Assembly (NCBI GenBank): GCA_009993885.1
Contig: JAACSN010000006.1
Coordinates: forward strand, 178-64,177
From: Alphaproteobacteria bacterium
Lineage (GTDB): Bacteria; Pseudomonadota; Alphaproteobacteria; Caedimonadales; UBA9215
Direction: 5' to 3'
DNA length: 64,000 bases
Both the position numbers and the translations under genes were made by a program. This document shows, one piece after another, positions 9,440 through 19,628 of this stretch (within the stretch, counting starts at the first letter, position 1; each line of letters opens with the position of its first letter). Under the pieces are notes generated by a model that was given only the letters and a program-made list of their open reading frames with translations, was not told the DNA's origin and did not search any database.

Positions 9440-10568
9440 AGTTGCCTTTGCTCGAACGGATAATAGCGTACTTACCCAATGGTGGTGGAGTGTAGACCGT
9501 TGGCTATTTCTTGGCATTTCTATTTTGGTTGCCGTGGGCATTATGTTGGTTATGGCCGCAAGTCCCCCCGTTGCAGAGCGCATTGGTCTGGACTCTTTTT
9601 ATTTTGTAAAACGCCACTTGGTTTATGTGGCCGGTTTTTTTGTGGTGACGGTCGGTGTGTCTCAATTGTCTCAACAGTCCCTAAGGCGCGCCGCCCTTTT
9701 GCTTTATTTGGGGGCACTTGTTCTCTTAATTCTGACGCCTTTTATCGGGAATGAAATTAAAGGGGCAAGGCGTTGGGTGAGTCTTGGAGGTTTCTCGATT
9801 CAGCCTTCCGAATTTATGAAGCCGGCTCTTGTGGTGATGACCGCATGGATGCTTTCGGAAAAGAAAAAAAATGTGGATGTACCGGGAAATATTTTTGCTA
9901 TTATTTTCTATAGCCTTGCTATCGGGTTATTGTTATTGCAGCCGGATATGGGGATGGTTTTTTTGATGACGGCCATTTTTTTTGCTCAGTTTTTCTTGGC
10001 CGGATTGCCCTTATTTTTGATCGTTATTGCCTCGGCCACGGGCATCGTCGGTATGGTATCCGCTTACTTTTTATTCCCCCATGTTCAATCCCGTGTGGAT
10101 CGTTTTTTAACCCCCGGTACAGAAGATCGTTTTTCAGAGCGTTACCAAATTACCCAATCCCTTGAAGCCTTTTCGAGCGGTGGTTTTTGGGGATTGGGCC
10201 CCGGTGAAGGAATCGTCAAAAAGCACTTGCCCGATGCCCATGCAGATTTTATTTTTTCGGTGGCGGCTGAAGAATATGGCGTTTTTTTATGTTTGATCAT
10301 TGCCCTCCTTTTTGGTTTTTTTGTGATCCGCAGCATTTTAAAAGTGATGCAGGAACAGAACCTTTTTATTCTTCTTGCCGTTTCGGGACTGGCTCTTGAA
10401 ATCGGTGTGCAAGCCACCATCAATATGGCTTCAACTTTAGATTTAATTCCAACAAAGGGAATGACCTTACCGTTTATGAGTTTTGGGGGGTCTTCTATTT
10501 TATCTATTGCTATTTCCTGCGGCTTTATTTTGGCTTTAACCCGTCGCCAAGTTCAGGGGAGGATTTAG
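9432..10568 (+). CDS. ftsW: Septal peptidoglycan glycosyltransferase FtsW
   Basis: FtsW is the SEDS-family polymerase that builds septal glycan strands with FtsI. The 378-residue product has about ten transmembrane helices and family motifs such as GARRWVSLGGFSIQPSEFMK near residue 113, LPDAHADFIFSVAAEE near residue 266 and the C-terminal PFMSFGGSS near residue 344. It starts inside the end of murD and is followed by murG after 2 bases. Confidence 0.96.
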   Translation: MARVAFARTDNSVLTQWWWSVDRWLFLGISILVAVGIMLVMAASPPVAERIGLDSFYFVKRHLVYVAGFFVVTVGVSQLSQQSLRRAALLLYLGALVLLILTPFIGNEIKGARRWVSLGGFSIQPSEFMKPALVVMTAWMLSEKKKNVDVPGNIFAIIFYSLAIGLLLLQPDMGMVFLMTAIFFAQFFLAGLPLFLIVIASATGIVGMVSAYFLFPHVQSRVDRFLTPGTEDRFSERYQITQSLEAFSSGGFWGLGPGEGIVKKHLPDAHADFIFSVAAEEYGVFLCLIIALLFGFFVIRSILKVMQEQNLFILLAVSGLALEIGVQATINMASTLDLIPTKGMTLPFMSFGGSSILSIAISCGFILALTRRQVQGRI

Positions 10569-10570
10569 AA

Positions 10571-11662
10571 ATGACAACTGATGTTGTGATCGTTGCAGGC
10601 GGAACGGGCGGCCATGTCTATCCCGCAATAGCCCTTGCTCTTCATTTGTTAAAAGACGGAAAAAAAATTGTTTTTTTAACGGATCGTCGGGGACTTTTTT
10701 ACTTAAAACCTCACCTTGATGTTTTGCATCCTGTCGTTTTGCCTTTGGGTCGAAAGGGGGTAGGCTTATCGGGTCTTATAAAATTAGCAATTCAAGTTTT
10801 CAGAAGCTTTTTTATCTCCTTAAAATATGTAAAAAAGACTAAGGCTGTTATCGGTTTTAGCGGTTTTCCAACCCTCGCGACTCTTTTGGCGGGTCTTGTG
10901 ATGTGCCGCACACTTTATGTGCACGAGCAAAATGCGGTGCTTGGAAAAGTAAACAGGCTTCTTTCTCCCTTTCTTAAAAAGATCTTTACCTCGACGAAAA
11001 AAATAGCACGAGTGCCTAAGGCGGCGGTGGATAAAATTGAATTTGTGGGCATGCCGGTTCGGGATGATATTGCGGCTCTGGCACAAGGTTCTTATCAAAC
11101 ACCGACTACATGCATTACCCTTCTTATTGTGGGGGGGAGTCAAGGGTCTCAGTCTTTTTCCGACGTCATTCCCAAAGCCGTGGGGATGCTTCCGGCGGCT
11201 TTGCAAAAGCGATTGCATATTATCCATCAAGTTCGTTCCGATGATCATACCCATGCAGCCGAACTCTATAAACAACAAGCAAGGGATCTTCCTCATTTAA
11301 CCTTAGTTCCTTTTATAGAAGATATGGCAGGGGCTTTAGAATCTGCTCACTTGGTTATTTCACGTTCCGGTGCCTCATCGATAGCTGAAATTGCAGCAGC
11401 GGGGCGACCGGTTATTTTAATTCCTTATCCCTTTGCAACCGATGATCACCAGCGTGCCAACGCCCTTGAGGTAACGGCTCGAGGCGGGGGCTGGTTGATA
11501 TCTCAGACGGACTTTACACCCCTTAACTTAACGGCTCTTTTAGGTGATCTTTTGGCCGAAAAAGACGGGGGAAAAAAACTTTTAGTTGCGGCTCAAGGCG
11601 TTAAAGGCGGGTATGAAAAAGAGGCCATAAAAAGGCTGGCGCAGAAGGTTATACTTGTGTAA
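10571..11662 (+). CDS. murG: Lipid II synthase MurG (GlcNAc transferase)
   Basis: MurG transfers GlcNAc from UDP-GlcNAc to lipid I on the inner face of the membrane. The 363-residue GT28 glycosyltransferase has the glycine-rich loop GGTGGHVYPAIALA near residue 10, YVHEQNAVLGKVN near residue 116, and the second-domain motif VISRSGASSIAEIAA near residue 262. It sits between ftsW and murC with short gaps. Confidence 0.96.
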   Translation: MTTDVVIVAGGTGGHVYPAIALALHLLKDGKKIVFLTDRRGLFYLKPHLDVLHPVVLPLGRKGVGLSGLIKLAIQVFRSFFISLKYVKKTKAVIGFSGFPTLATLLAGLVMCRTLYVHEQNAVLGKVNRLLSPFLKKIFTSTKKIARVPKAAVDKIEFVGMPVRDDIAALAQGSYQTPTTCITLLIVGGSQGSQSFSDVIPKAVGMLPAALQKRLHIIHQVRSDDHTHAAELYKQQARDLPHLTLVPFIEDMAGALESAHLVISRSGASSIAEIAAAGRPVILIPYPFATDDHQRANALEVTARGGGWLISQTDFTPLNLTALLGDLLAEKDGGKKLLVAAQGVKGGYEKEAIKRLAQKVILV

Positions 11663-11689
11663 TTTAAAGACAGTTAGTGAGTAATATAA

Positions 11690-13198
11690 ATGAGAATCTC
11701 AAACCAATCCCTAGGTCTTGTTCATTTTGTCGGTATCGGCGGTATCGGCATGAGCGGTATCGCTGAAATTTTACATTCTCTTGGCTACGGGATTAGAGGA
11801 AGCGACCTTTCCGATAATGCCAATGTAAAGCGTTTAAGGGGGCTGGGCATTCCCGTTGTTATCGGACAGAAAGCTGAAAATATTGACGGGGCTTCCGTTG
11901 TGGTTGTATCCTCTGCCATTCGCCCTGATAATGAAGAATTAAAGAGGGCTCGCTCGTTAAAAATTCCCGTGGTTAAGCGTGCCGAGATGTTGGCTGAAAT
12001 CATGCACTTGCGCCCTTGTATTGCCGTTGCGGGAACCCATGGGAAAACCACGACAACTTCCGTTGGTGCTTGCGTCTTAGATGCGGGCGGTTTGCATCCG
12101 ACGGTTGTGAGCGGAGGCATTATCAATGCTTACGGAACAAATGCGCGTTTGGGTACGGGAGTATGGACTATTGTTGAGGCTGACGAGTCTGATGGGACGT
12201 TCTCAAAACTGCCTGCTACTATTGCTATTGTGACCAATATTGATCCTGAGCATATGGAGCATTACGGTTCTTATGATGTGTTGAAGACTGCCTTTCGAAC
12301 TTATCTTGAAAATATCCCTTTTTACGGTCTTGGTATTTTATGTGCAGATCACAAAGCAACTTTTGATATTGCACAAGGTATTACGGATCGTCGTGTGTTG
12401 ACTTATGGCATTTCAAATGAGGCTTCCGATATTCGGGCTATTAATCTCAAAAGTACGCCCGAAGGGACAACCTTTGATATTGAAGTAAGTGATCATGCAC
12501 ATAAAACCCTTAAGCAAAAAGTAGATCTTTTAAAAACGACGGATCTATTTCTGCCTATGGTGGGAGAGCACAATGTTTCCAACGCCCTTTCCATTGTCGT
12601 CTGCGCCCTTGAACTGGGTCTTGATTTGAGTCTCATTAAAGAGGGACTTTCCCAATTTTCCGGTGTGAAGCGTCGTTTTACCGACGTTGGTGAGGCCAAA
12701 GGTATGGCTTTTATTGATGATTATGCTCATCACCCGACGGAAATTAAAGCAACCCTTGCGTCGGCAAAACAAGTTTGTTCTCAAAAAATTATTGCTATTG
12801 TACAGCCCCATCGTTATTCAAGGCTTGCCGATTTATTCGAAGAATTTACACAATGTTTTGATCAGGCGGATCATATTATTTTAACGCCGGTTTATGCTGC
12901 GGGAGAACAGCCTGATATTTTAGCAACCCATCATAGTCTTGCTAAGGCTCTTAAAGAAAAGGGAAAAAGTGTTTACACTGTAAATGCCCAAGCTGAATTG
13001 CCTGCCCTCCTAACGGAGATTGGGTCTCCTCATGATATGTGTATTTTTATGGGAGCCGGAGATATTACGGCGTGGTGTTCCGACGTTGTAATTGAAATGA
13101 AAGGAACATTAACCGAACAGAATTTGTGTCTAAAAAAGAAGAACAAAAAAGAGTGCACAATCTCAAATCCAAAACAAAACAGGAAAGTTGAGAGATGA
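11690..13198 (+). CDS. murC: UDP-MurNAc:L-alanine ligase MurC
   Basis: MurC adds the first stem-peptide residue, L-alanine, to UDP-MurNAc. The 502-residue protein shows the FVGIGGIGMSGIAEIL loop near residue 13, the ATP loop AGTHGKTTTT near residue 113, and DDYAHHPTEI near residue 343. About 30 residues at the C-terminus are Lys/Asn-rich and extend beyond the usual fold, possibly a disordered tail. The stop overlaps the murB start by 4 bases. Confidence 0.96.
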   Translation: MRISNQSLGLVHFVGIGGIGMSGIAEILHSLGYGIRGSDLSDNANVKRLRGLGIPVVIGQKAENIDGASVVVVSSAIRPDNEELKRARSLKIPVVKRAEMLAEIMHLRPCIAVAGTHGKTTTTSVGACVLDAGGLHPTVVSGGIINAYGTNARLGTGVWTIVEADESDGTFSKLPATIAIVTNIDPEHMEHYGSYDVLKTAFRTYLENIPFYGLGILCADHKATFDIAQGITDRRVLTYGISNEASDIRAINLKSTPEGTTFDIEVSDHAHKTLKQKVDLLKTTDLFLPMVGEHNVSNALSIVVCALELGLDLSLIKEGLSQFSGVKRRFTDVGEAKGMAFIDDYAHHPTEIKATLASAKQVCSQKIIAIVQPHRYSRLADLFEEFTQCFDQADHIILTPVYAAGEQPDILATHHSLAKALKEKGKSVYTVNAQAELPALLTEIGSPHDMCIFMGAGDITAWCSDVVIEMKGTLTEQNLCLKKKNKKECTISNPKQNRKVER

Positions 13199-14154
13199 GT
13201 AAGCGTGAAAAAGAGTTAACAAAGTCTACCGGAAAAAAATCTAATAAAGCTTTGCCCGAAGTTCGAGGAAAATACCGTGAGAACGTTCCCTTAGCACCGA
13301 CAACGTGGTTTCATGTGGGGGGAGCGGCGGAAACGCTTTTTCGTCCGGCCGATTACGAGGATTTAGGCGATTTTCTAAAGGGAAAATCCAATGAAGTGCC
13401 TGTGGTGCCCATTGGTGTCGGTTCTAACTTATTAGTGCGAGACGGCGGCGTTCCGGGAGTTGTTGTTCGCCTTGGTCGCGGCTTTACAAATATAGCCTTG
13501 CATGCCGGGTTTTTGGACGTAGGTGCCGGCGTTCTAGATAGCACCGTTGCCCGACTTGCCGCTGAAGAAGGAATCAAAGGACTAGATTTCTTTTGCGGTA
13601 TTCCGGGGACTATCGGCGGCGCTCTTCGCATGAATGCCGGGTGTTACGGTACGGAAGTTAAAGATGTTTTAGAGGCAGCTTTTGCCCTTGACCCGAAGGG
13701 AAAGCTTCATAAATTAACCCTTGAGGATTTAGGCTATACCTATCGCCACTGCGCACTGCCTAAGGACTGGATTTTTATCGGTGCTCGTTTTAAAGCACCT
13801 ACGGGGAATCAAAAAACCATTCAAAAGTCTATTAATACCTTGTTAGCTCAGAGGGAAGCGACACAGCCTATTCGTTCAAAAACAGGAGGGAGTACTTTTG
13901 CAAACCCTTTGGGACATAACGCTTGGAAGCTTATTGATGACGCAGGATGTCGCGGTTTAAAAGTAGGGGGCGCGCAAGTTTCTGAAAAACATTGTAACTT
14001 TTTGATTAATTTTGACAGTGCGACAGCTTTTGATCTTGAAGAATTGGGAGAAACCGTTAAAAAGAGAGTAAAGGATAAGAGCGGTATCGAACTTCGTTGG
14101 GAAATTCAGAGGATCGGTGCTTTTTTAGACCAAGCGCTTAAAATAGCTGCTTAG
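13195..14154 (+). CDS. murB: UDP-N-acetylenolpyruvylglucosamine reductase MurB
   Basis: MurB is the FAD/NADPH enzyme that reduces UDP-enolpyruvyl-GlcNAc to UDP-MurNAc. The 319-residue protein contains FAD-contact motifs IGVGSNLLVRDGG near residue 73 and GIPGTIGGALRMNAGCYG near residue 138, and the catalytic-serine region GGSTFANP near residue 234. About 25 basic residues precede the conserved domain. It is coupled to murC by an ATGA overlap. Confidence 0.96.
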   Translation: MSKREKELTKSTGKKSNKALPEVRGKYRENVPLAPTTWFHVGGAAETLFRPADYEDLGDFLKGKSNEVPVVPIGVGSNLLVRDGGVPGVVVRLGRGFTNIALHAGFLDVGAGVLDSTVARLAAEEGIKGLDFFCGIPGTIGGALRMNAGCYGTEVKDVLEAAFALDPKGKLHKLTLEDLGYTYRHCALPKDWIFIGARFKAPTGNQKTIQKSINTLLAQREATQPIRSKTGGSTFANPLGHNAWKLIDDAGCRGLKVGGAQVSEKHCNFLINFDSATAFDLEELGETVKKRVKDKSGIELRWEIQRIGAFLDQALKIAA

Positions 14155-14210
14155 TTTTCTAAGCAGTTTCTATCCCGACTTAAAAGAAAAAAGGCTAAAA
14201 GACAAAGAAT

Positions 14211-15224
14211 ATGATGATGAATCCTAAAAAAGTAGCCCTTCTAAAAGGCGGTTGGAATTCTGAACGAGAGGTTTCCCTAAGCAGTGCTCAGAGTGTTTTG
14301 CCGGCCTTAAAAGAGTCCGGTTTTACGGTTTTGGAAATCGATGTTACCCGTGACATTCAGGCTTTTATTCGACAACTTTTTGATTTTTCGCCTGATGTTG
14401 TCTTTTTGAATGCACTCCACGGACAATATGTCGAAGACGGAATGATGCAGGGTTTGATGGAAATGTTGGGATACCCTTATACGGGCTCCGATGTTGTTTC
14501 CTCGGCCGTTGCTTTTGATAAAGGGCGTTCACGCGCTCTTTTTGAGGCGAACAATATATCTATTCCAAAGGGGCAAGTGTTTAAGGCCGCCGATTTTTTT
14601 GCACAAGATCATCCGATATTTCCTTATCCCTTCGTGGCTAAACCTTTAAACGAGGGGTCGAGTGTCGGTGTGTTTATTATAAAGACGCTTTCGGATTTTA
14701 AAGAAGCCGCCCAAAAATGGCACTATGGAGAGACTGTTTTAGCGGAGGACTATATTCCGGGGAGAGAGCTTTCCGTTGCCTTTAAAGGTCACCAAGCTTT
14801 GGGTGTGCTCGAACTTCGCCCCAAAGAAGGCTTTTATGATTACAAAGCCAAATATACCGCCGGTTTGGCGGATCATGTCATGCCGGCAGATTTATCAAAG
14901 AGTGATTATGAAGCCGTGATGTCTATGGCGACACGGGCCGTCAAAGCCCTGGGTGTTGCGGGTGTATCACGGGTTGATGTGCGCTTTGATGACAGTCGCT
15001 GTGACGGTGATCGTGCTTTTGTTCTGGAAGTCAATACGTTGCCCGGTATGACGTCTCTTTCCATTGTGCCGGAAATTGCTAATTATGCGGGTTATGATTA
15101 TAAAACTTTATGTAAATGGATGGTAGAAAACTCAATATGCTCCCAAGAAAAAAATCTCTCTCAAAATCTCCAAGACGCCGAAAAACTTCCGGTGGAAAAA
15201 AAACGGGCTCATTCTTTAGCCTGA
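14211..15224 (+). CDS. ddl: D-alanine--D-alanine ligase
   Basis: Ddl joins two D-alanines with ATP to feed MurF. The ATP-grasp protein shows LNALHGQYVEDGMMQG near residue 64, PFVAKPLNEGSSVGV near residue 140, and the metal-binding stretch FVLEVNTLPGMTSLS near residue 270. At 337 residues it is about 30 longer than typical DdlB; the extra C-terminal tail overlaps ftsQ in another reading frame. The start offers three successive ATG codons and the exact one used is uncertain. Confidence 0.95.
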   Translation: MMMNPKKVALLKGGWNSEREVSLSSAQSVLPALKESGFTVLEIDVTRDIQAFIRQLFDFSPDVVFLNALHGQYVEDGMMQGLMEMLGYPYTGSDVVSSAVAFDKGRSRALFEANNISIPKGQVFKAADFFAQDHPIFPYPFVAKPLNEGSSVGVFIIKTLSDFKEAAQKWHYGETVLAEDYIPGRELSVAFKGHQALGVLELRPKEGFYDYKAKYTAGLADHVMPADLSKSDYEAVMSMATRAVKALGVAGVSRVDVRFDDSRCDGDRAFVLEVNTLPGMTSLSIVPEIANYAGYDYKTLCKWMVENSICSQEKNLSQNLQDAEKLPVEKKRAHSLA

Positions 15225-16003
15225 GACGCCTTTTTTTAATGTCTGTTCTTGCCGTTGTCTTGGGTGCAATGACGGCTGTTTATTGGTTTTTTTCCAGCGG
15301 AAAAGCCGCGCGTTTCGTGACTAAAACGAGTTATATCGTTGAAAAACAGATTGCCAATGTGGGATTTACCTTACAACATATCGTGGTGGACGGGCGTATT
15401 CGTACAAAAAGTGATGTGATTTTTAAAACACTTGATCTTAAAAAAGGGCAGTATATTTATGACGTAAATCTTCAAGATATACTGGGTCGCCTTGAACGGC
15501 TTCCTTGGATCCATAGTGTACGCTTAGAACGCCGTTTGCCCGATACTTTATTTGTAAAACTTATCGAAAAACACCCGGTTGCTTTTTGGCAGGATAATAA
15601 AAAACACTATTTGGTTGATACTTATGGCACACTCATAGGAGAGTTTCCTCTAAAGGATTACCCGGGATATGTTGTGGCAACGGGGCAAGGTGCGGCCGAA
15701 AAACTCCCGTGGCTTGTGCAGACGGTGGGTCGTTATGAAAATATCTATGCTAAAACAACAGGTGCCGTTTTTGTGAGCCGGCGTCGTTGGGATTTGATTT
15801 TGAAGAATACGCTGACGGTGAAATTACCTGAAGACAATATTGATGAAGCTCTGGGACGTTTGGTAGAATTAGATAAAGAAAATCGATTGTCATCGCCCAA
15901 TATAGATACTGTTGATTTAAGGTCACCCGGCCGTGTTTACTTTTACCTCTCTAAAGAGGGATTGCAGCGTCAAAAACAAGGACAGCGCGGTAAAGCGACT
16001 TAG
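15137..16003 (+). CDS. ftsQ: Cell division protein FtsQ
   Basis: FtsQ is a bitopic membrane protein that recruits later divisome members. The product has a very basic cytoplasmic tail, a membrane helix (about residues 34-54), and a periplasmic POTRA domain containing ILGRLERLPWIHSVRLERR, followed by the beta-domain. ATG at 15137 is preferred over ATG 15116 because GGATGG lies about 14 bases upstream, although that spacing is long. Either choice overlaps the end of ddl by roughly 90-110 bases out of frame. Confidence 0.9.
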   Translation: MLPRKKSLSKSPRRRKTSGGKKTGSFFSLRRLFLMSVLAVVLGAMTAVYWFFSSGKAARFVTKTSYIVEKQIANVGFTLQHIVVDGRIRTKSDVIFKTLDLKKGQYIYDVNLQDILGRLERLPWIHSVRLERRLPDTLFVKLIEKHPVAFWQDNKKHYLVDTYGTLIGEFPLKDYPGYVVATGQGAAEKLPWLVQTVGRYENIYAKTTGAVFVSRRRWDLILKNTLTVKLPEDNIDEALGRLVELDKENRLSSPNIDTVDLRSPGRVYFYLSKEGLQRQKQGQRGKAT

Positions 16004-16013
16004 GACGTAGGAA

Positions 16014-16035
16014 TGAGACTCTTCCAAAGGTCTCA
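16014..16035 (+). other. Hairpin in ftsQ-ftsA gap
   Basis: TGAGAC (16014-16019) and GTCTCA (16030-16035) form a 6-bp stem with a 10-base loop in the 131-base gap between ftsQ and ftsA. No T-tract follows, so it is unlikely to be a full terminator. It may mark a processing or attenuation point ahead of ftsA-ftsZ. Confidence 0.3.
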
Positions 16036-16134
16036 AAAGCCGTTCCTGTGATCCTTGCCTCTACGCAATAGGCTTTGTCGCTTTGTATAGACCCTAAATA
16101 CTTTTGAAAAGATTATAGAAAGATATGAATATAA

Positions 16135-17412
16135 ATGGCCTTTAAATTAATTAAGCATCGCTTTTCAAAATCCAATGAGACCATTGTAACAGGTCTTGAT
16201 ATCGGCAGCAGTAAAGTCTGTTGTGCCATTGCCCGCATTGAATCTTCGGGTGATTTAACGGTTTTGGGCTATGGGTATCAGGGGTCTAAGGGGCTTCGAG
16301 GCGGCATGATTATCGATATGGAAGCTCTGCAAGATGCCGTTGCTCATGCCGTTCACGGTGCTGAAGAAATGGCCGGCGAAACCATCGAAGAGGTTTATGT
16401 TTCGATCTCTCCGGCTTTGTGTCAATCAAAGTCCGTGCGCGTTGATTTGTCTATTTCTGCTCATCCTGTGGATGATGACGATATTAAAAAAATTATTCAA
16501 CAAGCCGTTGCCTCCGTCCAAAAAACTCAGGCTGTTGTGATTCACAATATCCCGTTGAATTATGACATTGACGGGGTTGGCGGTATTCGTGACCCTCGGG
16601 GGATGTTTGGTGAACTTTTAAAAGCAAAACTACATTTAATGCTGTGTCCTCGGACGCCTCTACGTAATTTATCTGCTTGTGTAGAACGGTCCCATTTGGA
16701 TGTGTCGGGGTTTGTTTCCTCTGTTTATGCCTCCGGTATGGCAACTCTTGTAGATGACGAGCTTGATCTTGGTGTGACCCTTATTGATATGGGAGCAGGC
16801 TCTTCCTCTATCGGTCTTTTCTTTAACGGTAAGCTTGCCCATGTTGACTATGTCCCCCTTGGCGGATCCCATGTAACCTCAGATATCGCGCGTTGTTTTT
16901 CAACGCCGTTAATTCAAGCAGAGCGTTTGAAGACCTTGCACGGGTCGGCCTTGCTCTCTCCCTTAGACGGTCGAGAAAGTGTTGTTGTGCCACAAATCGG
17001 AGATGAGGCTTCTGCAAAAGGCTTGCAAGTGACTAAAGCTGAATTAACGGAGGTCATTCGCCCTCGCGTTGAGGAAATATTAGATCAACTTAAAGCTAAA
17101 ATCGAGCAAAATCCCGCTCATAAATATGTTGGAAAGCGCCTTGTTCTTACGGGAGGCGCCAGTCTTTTAAGTGGTGTTCCCGAGATTGCCGGTCTTATTT
17201 TGGATAAGCAAACACGTCTTGCAAGACCTTTACATATTTCAGGACTTGGGGAGAATGCACGGCGTTCTGATTTTGTGACTTGCGCCGGCTTGCTGACCTA
17301 TGGCCAACGTCAAAGGGGGCCCTATGCAATGCGAGCTGCAAGGCGGGAAGCTTCGGCTTCCGGGACATCTCGTTTTGGCAAAGTGGGCGGCTGGTTTAAA
17401 GAAAATTTCTAA
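16135..17412 (+). CDS. ftsA: Cell division protein FtsA
   Basis: FtsA is the actin-like ATPase that tethers FtsZ to the membrane and recruits late divisome proteins. The 425-residue protein has the nucleotide-binding phosphate-1 motif GLDIGSSKVCCAIA near residue 20, the second phosphate motif TLIDMGAGSSSIG near residue 216, and VLTGGASLLSGVPE near residue 337. The C-terminal residues KVGGWFKENF form the amphipathic membrane-targeting helix. It precedes ftsZ with a 108-base gap. Confidence 0.96.
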   Translation: MAFKLIKHRFSKSNETIVTGLDIGSSKVCCAIARIESSGDLTVLGYGYQGSKGLRGGMIIDMEALQDAVAHAVHGAEEMAGETIEEVYVSISPALCQSKSVRVDLSISAHPVDDDDIKKIIQQAVASVQKTQAVVIHNIPLNYDIDGVGGIRDPRGMFGELLKAKLHLMLCPRTPLRNLSACVERSHLDVSGFVSSVYASGMATLVDDELDLGVTLIDMGAGSSSIGLFFNGKLAHVDYVPLGGSHVTSDIARCFSTPLIQAERLKTLHGSALLSPLDGRESVVVPQIGDEASAKGLQVTKAELTEVIRPRVEEILDQLKAKIEQNPAHKYVGKRLVLTGGASLLSGVPEIAGLILDKQTRLARPLHISGLGENARRSDFVTCAGLLTYGQRQRGPYAMRAARREASASGTSRFGKVGGWFKENF

Positions 17413-17520
17413 TTTCTGCTTAACTCTTTATAAAAGAGAGAAAGTTTAAAAAAAGAGACTTAAAATAAAGTGAAATAAAGCGTAGAATAACGCATAACCG
17501 TGCAAATTCTGGAGAGAAAA

Positions 17521-19023
17521 ATGACATCATCATCCCTAAAAAAAACTGAAAACAAAAGCTTAGGACCGAAAATCACCGTTATTGGTGTGGGTGGTGCCGG
17601 TAATAATGCTGTAAATAATATGATTCGTTATGAACTTCAGGGGGTTGAGTATTTAGCTTGCAACACGGATGCTCAGCATTTAAGCAGCTCCTTGGTTGAA
17701 GAAGAACGCCGTATTCAGTTGGGACTTGATGTGACTCAAGGATTGGGCGCGGGATCTCATCCCGAGGTCGGGCGTGCTGCAGCAGAAGAAAGTTTAGATG
17801 AAGTTGTTCGCTTTTTAAAAGGGAGCAACATGGTTTTTATCACAGCCGGCATGGGCGGCGGTACAGGGACGGGGGCTGCTCCCGTGATTGCTCAAGCTGC
17901 CCGTGAAATGGGTATTTTGACCATTGGTGTTGTGACACGCCCTTTTAATTTCGAAGGCCCGCACCGGACACGCATGGCCGAGAGCGGCATCAGCGAAATG
18001 GAACAATATGTTGATACCCTTATTGTTATTCCAAACCAAAACCTTTTCCGCATTGCAACGGATAAAACAACGTTTGCAGATGCTTTTAAACTGGCTGATG
18101 ATGTGCTTTATTCCGGTGTGCGCGGTGTTACGGATCTGATGATCATGCCCGGTCTTGTGAATCTTGACTTTGCCGATGTCAGGGCTGTGATGACTGAAAT
18201 GGGCAAAGCCATGATGGGGACGGGTGAAGCTAAGGGCGAAAATCGTGCTATTGTTGCTGCCGAAGCTGCTATTTCCAACCCGTTGTTGGATGATATCTCC
18301 ATGAGAGGAGCCAAGGGTGTTCTTATTAATATTACCGGCGGTATGGATATGACTTTGTTTGAAGTTGATGCCGCCGCAAATCGTATTCGTGAAGAAATTG
18401 ATGCAGATGTAACGATCGAGACCAACATTATTTTCGGATCAACATTTGATGAGACCTTGGACGGCCAAATGCGTGTATCCGTTGTGGCGACCGGTATTGA
18501 TTCCGAGGCAATCAAACGTCGTCTGGCCGAATTGGCTGTTGAAAAACAAAAACAAGAGTCAGCCCAAGAACGTGTTGAAACCCAATTGAGTATGGATGAG
18601 GATTTGGCCATGGCAGGACAAGGTATTCCCGACTCCTACACGGATGCCGATGATTTTGCCGAGACGCAACCTCATTCCGGGTCGTCCTATGAATTTAATG
18701 CGGTTAAAGTAGGTGTAAACGAAAGACAAACAGAACTTGATCCTGCAAATGATGATGCACGTTATGGGTCAATTCCCCTTGAAAGTTCCCATACCTATGA
18801 TCCTCACGGCTCTCAAAAAGCTCCGAAAAAGAAAGGCTTCTTGGGACGTTTTATGTCAACGCTTACGGGAAATTCCGAGGAACCTCAAGAAACTTTCCGT
18901 CAAGGATATGCCTCTGCTAAAAGCGATGATGTTTCTACCCAAGAGGATTGTTTGACCTTGGATGAATTTGATAATACGGATGTGCAAGATATCCCGGCGT
19001 ATTTGCGTCGAAAATCAAAATAA
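17521..19023 (+). CDS. ftsZ: Cell division GTPase FtsZ
   Basis: FtsZ polymerises into the cytokinetic ring. The GTP-binding core shows [13 protein letters not shown] near residue 22 and the tubulin signature [11 protein letters not shown] near residue 110. A variable linker of about 150 residues leads to the C-terminal peptide [11 protein letters not shown], which binds FtsA. ATG 17521 is chosen because GGAGAG lies 5 bases upstream; a GTG at 17500 is also in frame. The gap upstream holds a weak possible -10 (TAGAAT at 17483), and a terminator follows. Confidence 0.97.
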   Translation: MTSSSLKKTENKSLGPKITVIGVGGAGNNAVNNMIRYELQGVEYLACNTDAQHLSSSLVEEERRIQLGLDVTQGLGAGSHPEVGRAAAEESLDEVVRFLKGSNMVFITAGMGGGTGTGAAPVIAQAAREMGILTIGVVTRPFNFEGPHRTRMAESGISEMEQYVDTLIVIPNQNLFRIATDKTTFADAFKLADDVLYSGVRGVTDLMIMPGLVNLDFADVRAVMTEMGKAMMGTGEAKGENRAIVAAEAAISNPLLDDISMRGAKGVLINITGGMDMTLFEVDAAANRIREEIDADVTIETNIIFGSTFDETLDGQMRVSVVATGIDSEAIKRRLAELAVEKQKQESAQERVETQLSMDEDLAMAGQGIPDSYTDADDFAETQPHSGSSYEFNAVKVGVNERQTELDPANDDARYGSIPLESSHTYDPHGSQKAPKKKGFLGRFMSTLTGNSEEPQETFRQGYASAKSDDVSTQEDCLTLDEFDNTDVQDIPAYLRRKSK

Positions 19024-19044
19024 TAAATTTATAAAAACAAATAT

Positions 19045-19076
19045 AAAAAAGCACTTCTTTATTGAAGTGCTTTTTT
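19045..19076 (+). terminator. Rho-independent terminator after ftsZ
   Basis: GCACTTC (19051-19057) pairs with GAAGTGC (19064-19070) around a 6-base loop, with six A's before and six T's after. It closes the division and cell-wall cluster 20 bases after the ftsZ stop. Confidence 0.92.
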
Positions 19077-19148
19077 GTTGCGTTTTTTGCCTTAAAATAA
19101 TATATTAAATTTTCTTTGTTGTTTAATTGTTGTTATTAAGGAGTTTTT

Positions 19149-19625
19149 ATGAAAAAGTTTACTGTTATTGCGAGTTTATTGTCTCTATCTCTGCCTGTTC
19201 TTGGATCCTCCCTTTCTGATTCTGAAACCGTAGAAGAATATCAGATTCCTGTTACCATCGGCGTCAGCGGCCCAATGGCGGCCGTTGAGTGTAAAACCTC
19301 TGAAGTCATACTTTGCTATCCGAACGGAGAAGAGGTCACTGTCTTTTCAGGACGTAACAAGGGGACCTATGAAAGCGTCCGTTTTCGACTTTCTTCTTTA
19401 TCTTCAGAGGACTTAGGTAAGCCTTTTTATGTTTATTATCCGTCTTCTTATATTAATGATGACTTGGAAAATAGCACACGTTTTCGGACGGAAATTATCA
19501 TCCCTTCCCCTAAAGACGGTGAAAGAATTGAAAAAATTCGCCTTTTTACCTCCACTTTTTACAGTAATCGGTTAATGAAGTGGACAGGGAGAGGGTACGC
19601 GGAAATTGTTTCTAACAGTCGGTAA
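19149..19625 (+). CDS. Secreted protein of unknown function
   Basis: I do not recognise this family. The 158-residue product begins with a clear Sec signal peptide (basic start, hydrophobic core to about residue 19, likely cleavage after VLGS), with no lipobox. The mature part is small, polar and beta-rich in appearance, with two cysteines at about residues 49 and 57 that could form a disulfide. AAGGAG ends just upstream of the ATG. It follows the ftsZ terminator and is convergent with rlmH, so it is probably its own transcription unit. Confidence 0.75.
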   Translation: MKKFTVIASLLSLSLPVLGSSLSDSETVEEYQIPVTIGVSGPMAAVECKTSEVILCYPNGEEVTVFSGRNKGTYESVRFRLSSLSSEDLGKPFYVYYPSSYINDDLENSTRFRTEIIIPSPKDGERIEKIRLFTSTFYSNRLMKWTGRGYAEIVSNSR

Positions 19626-19628
19626 ATG

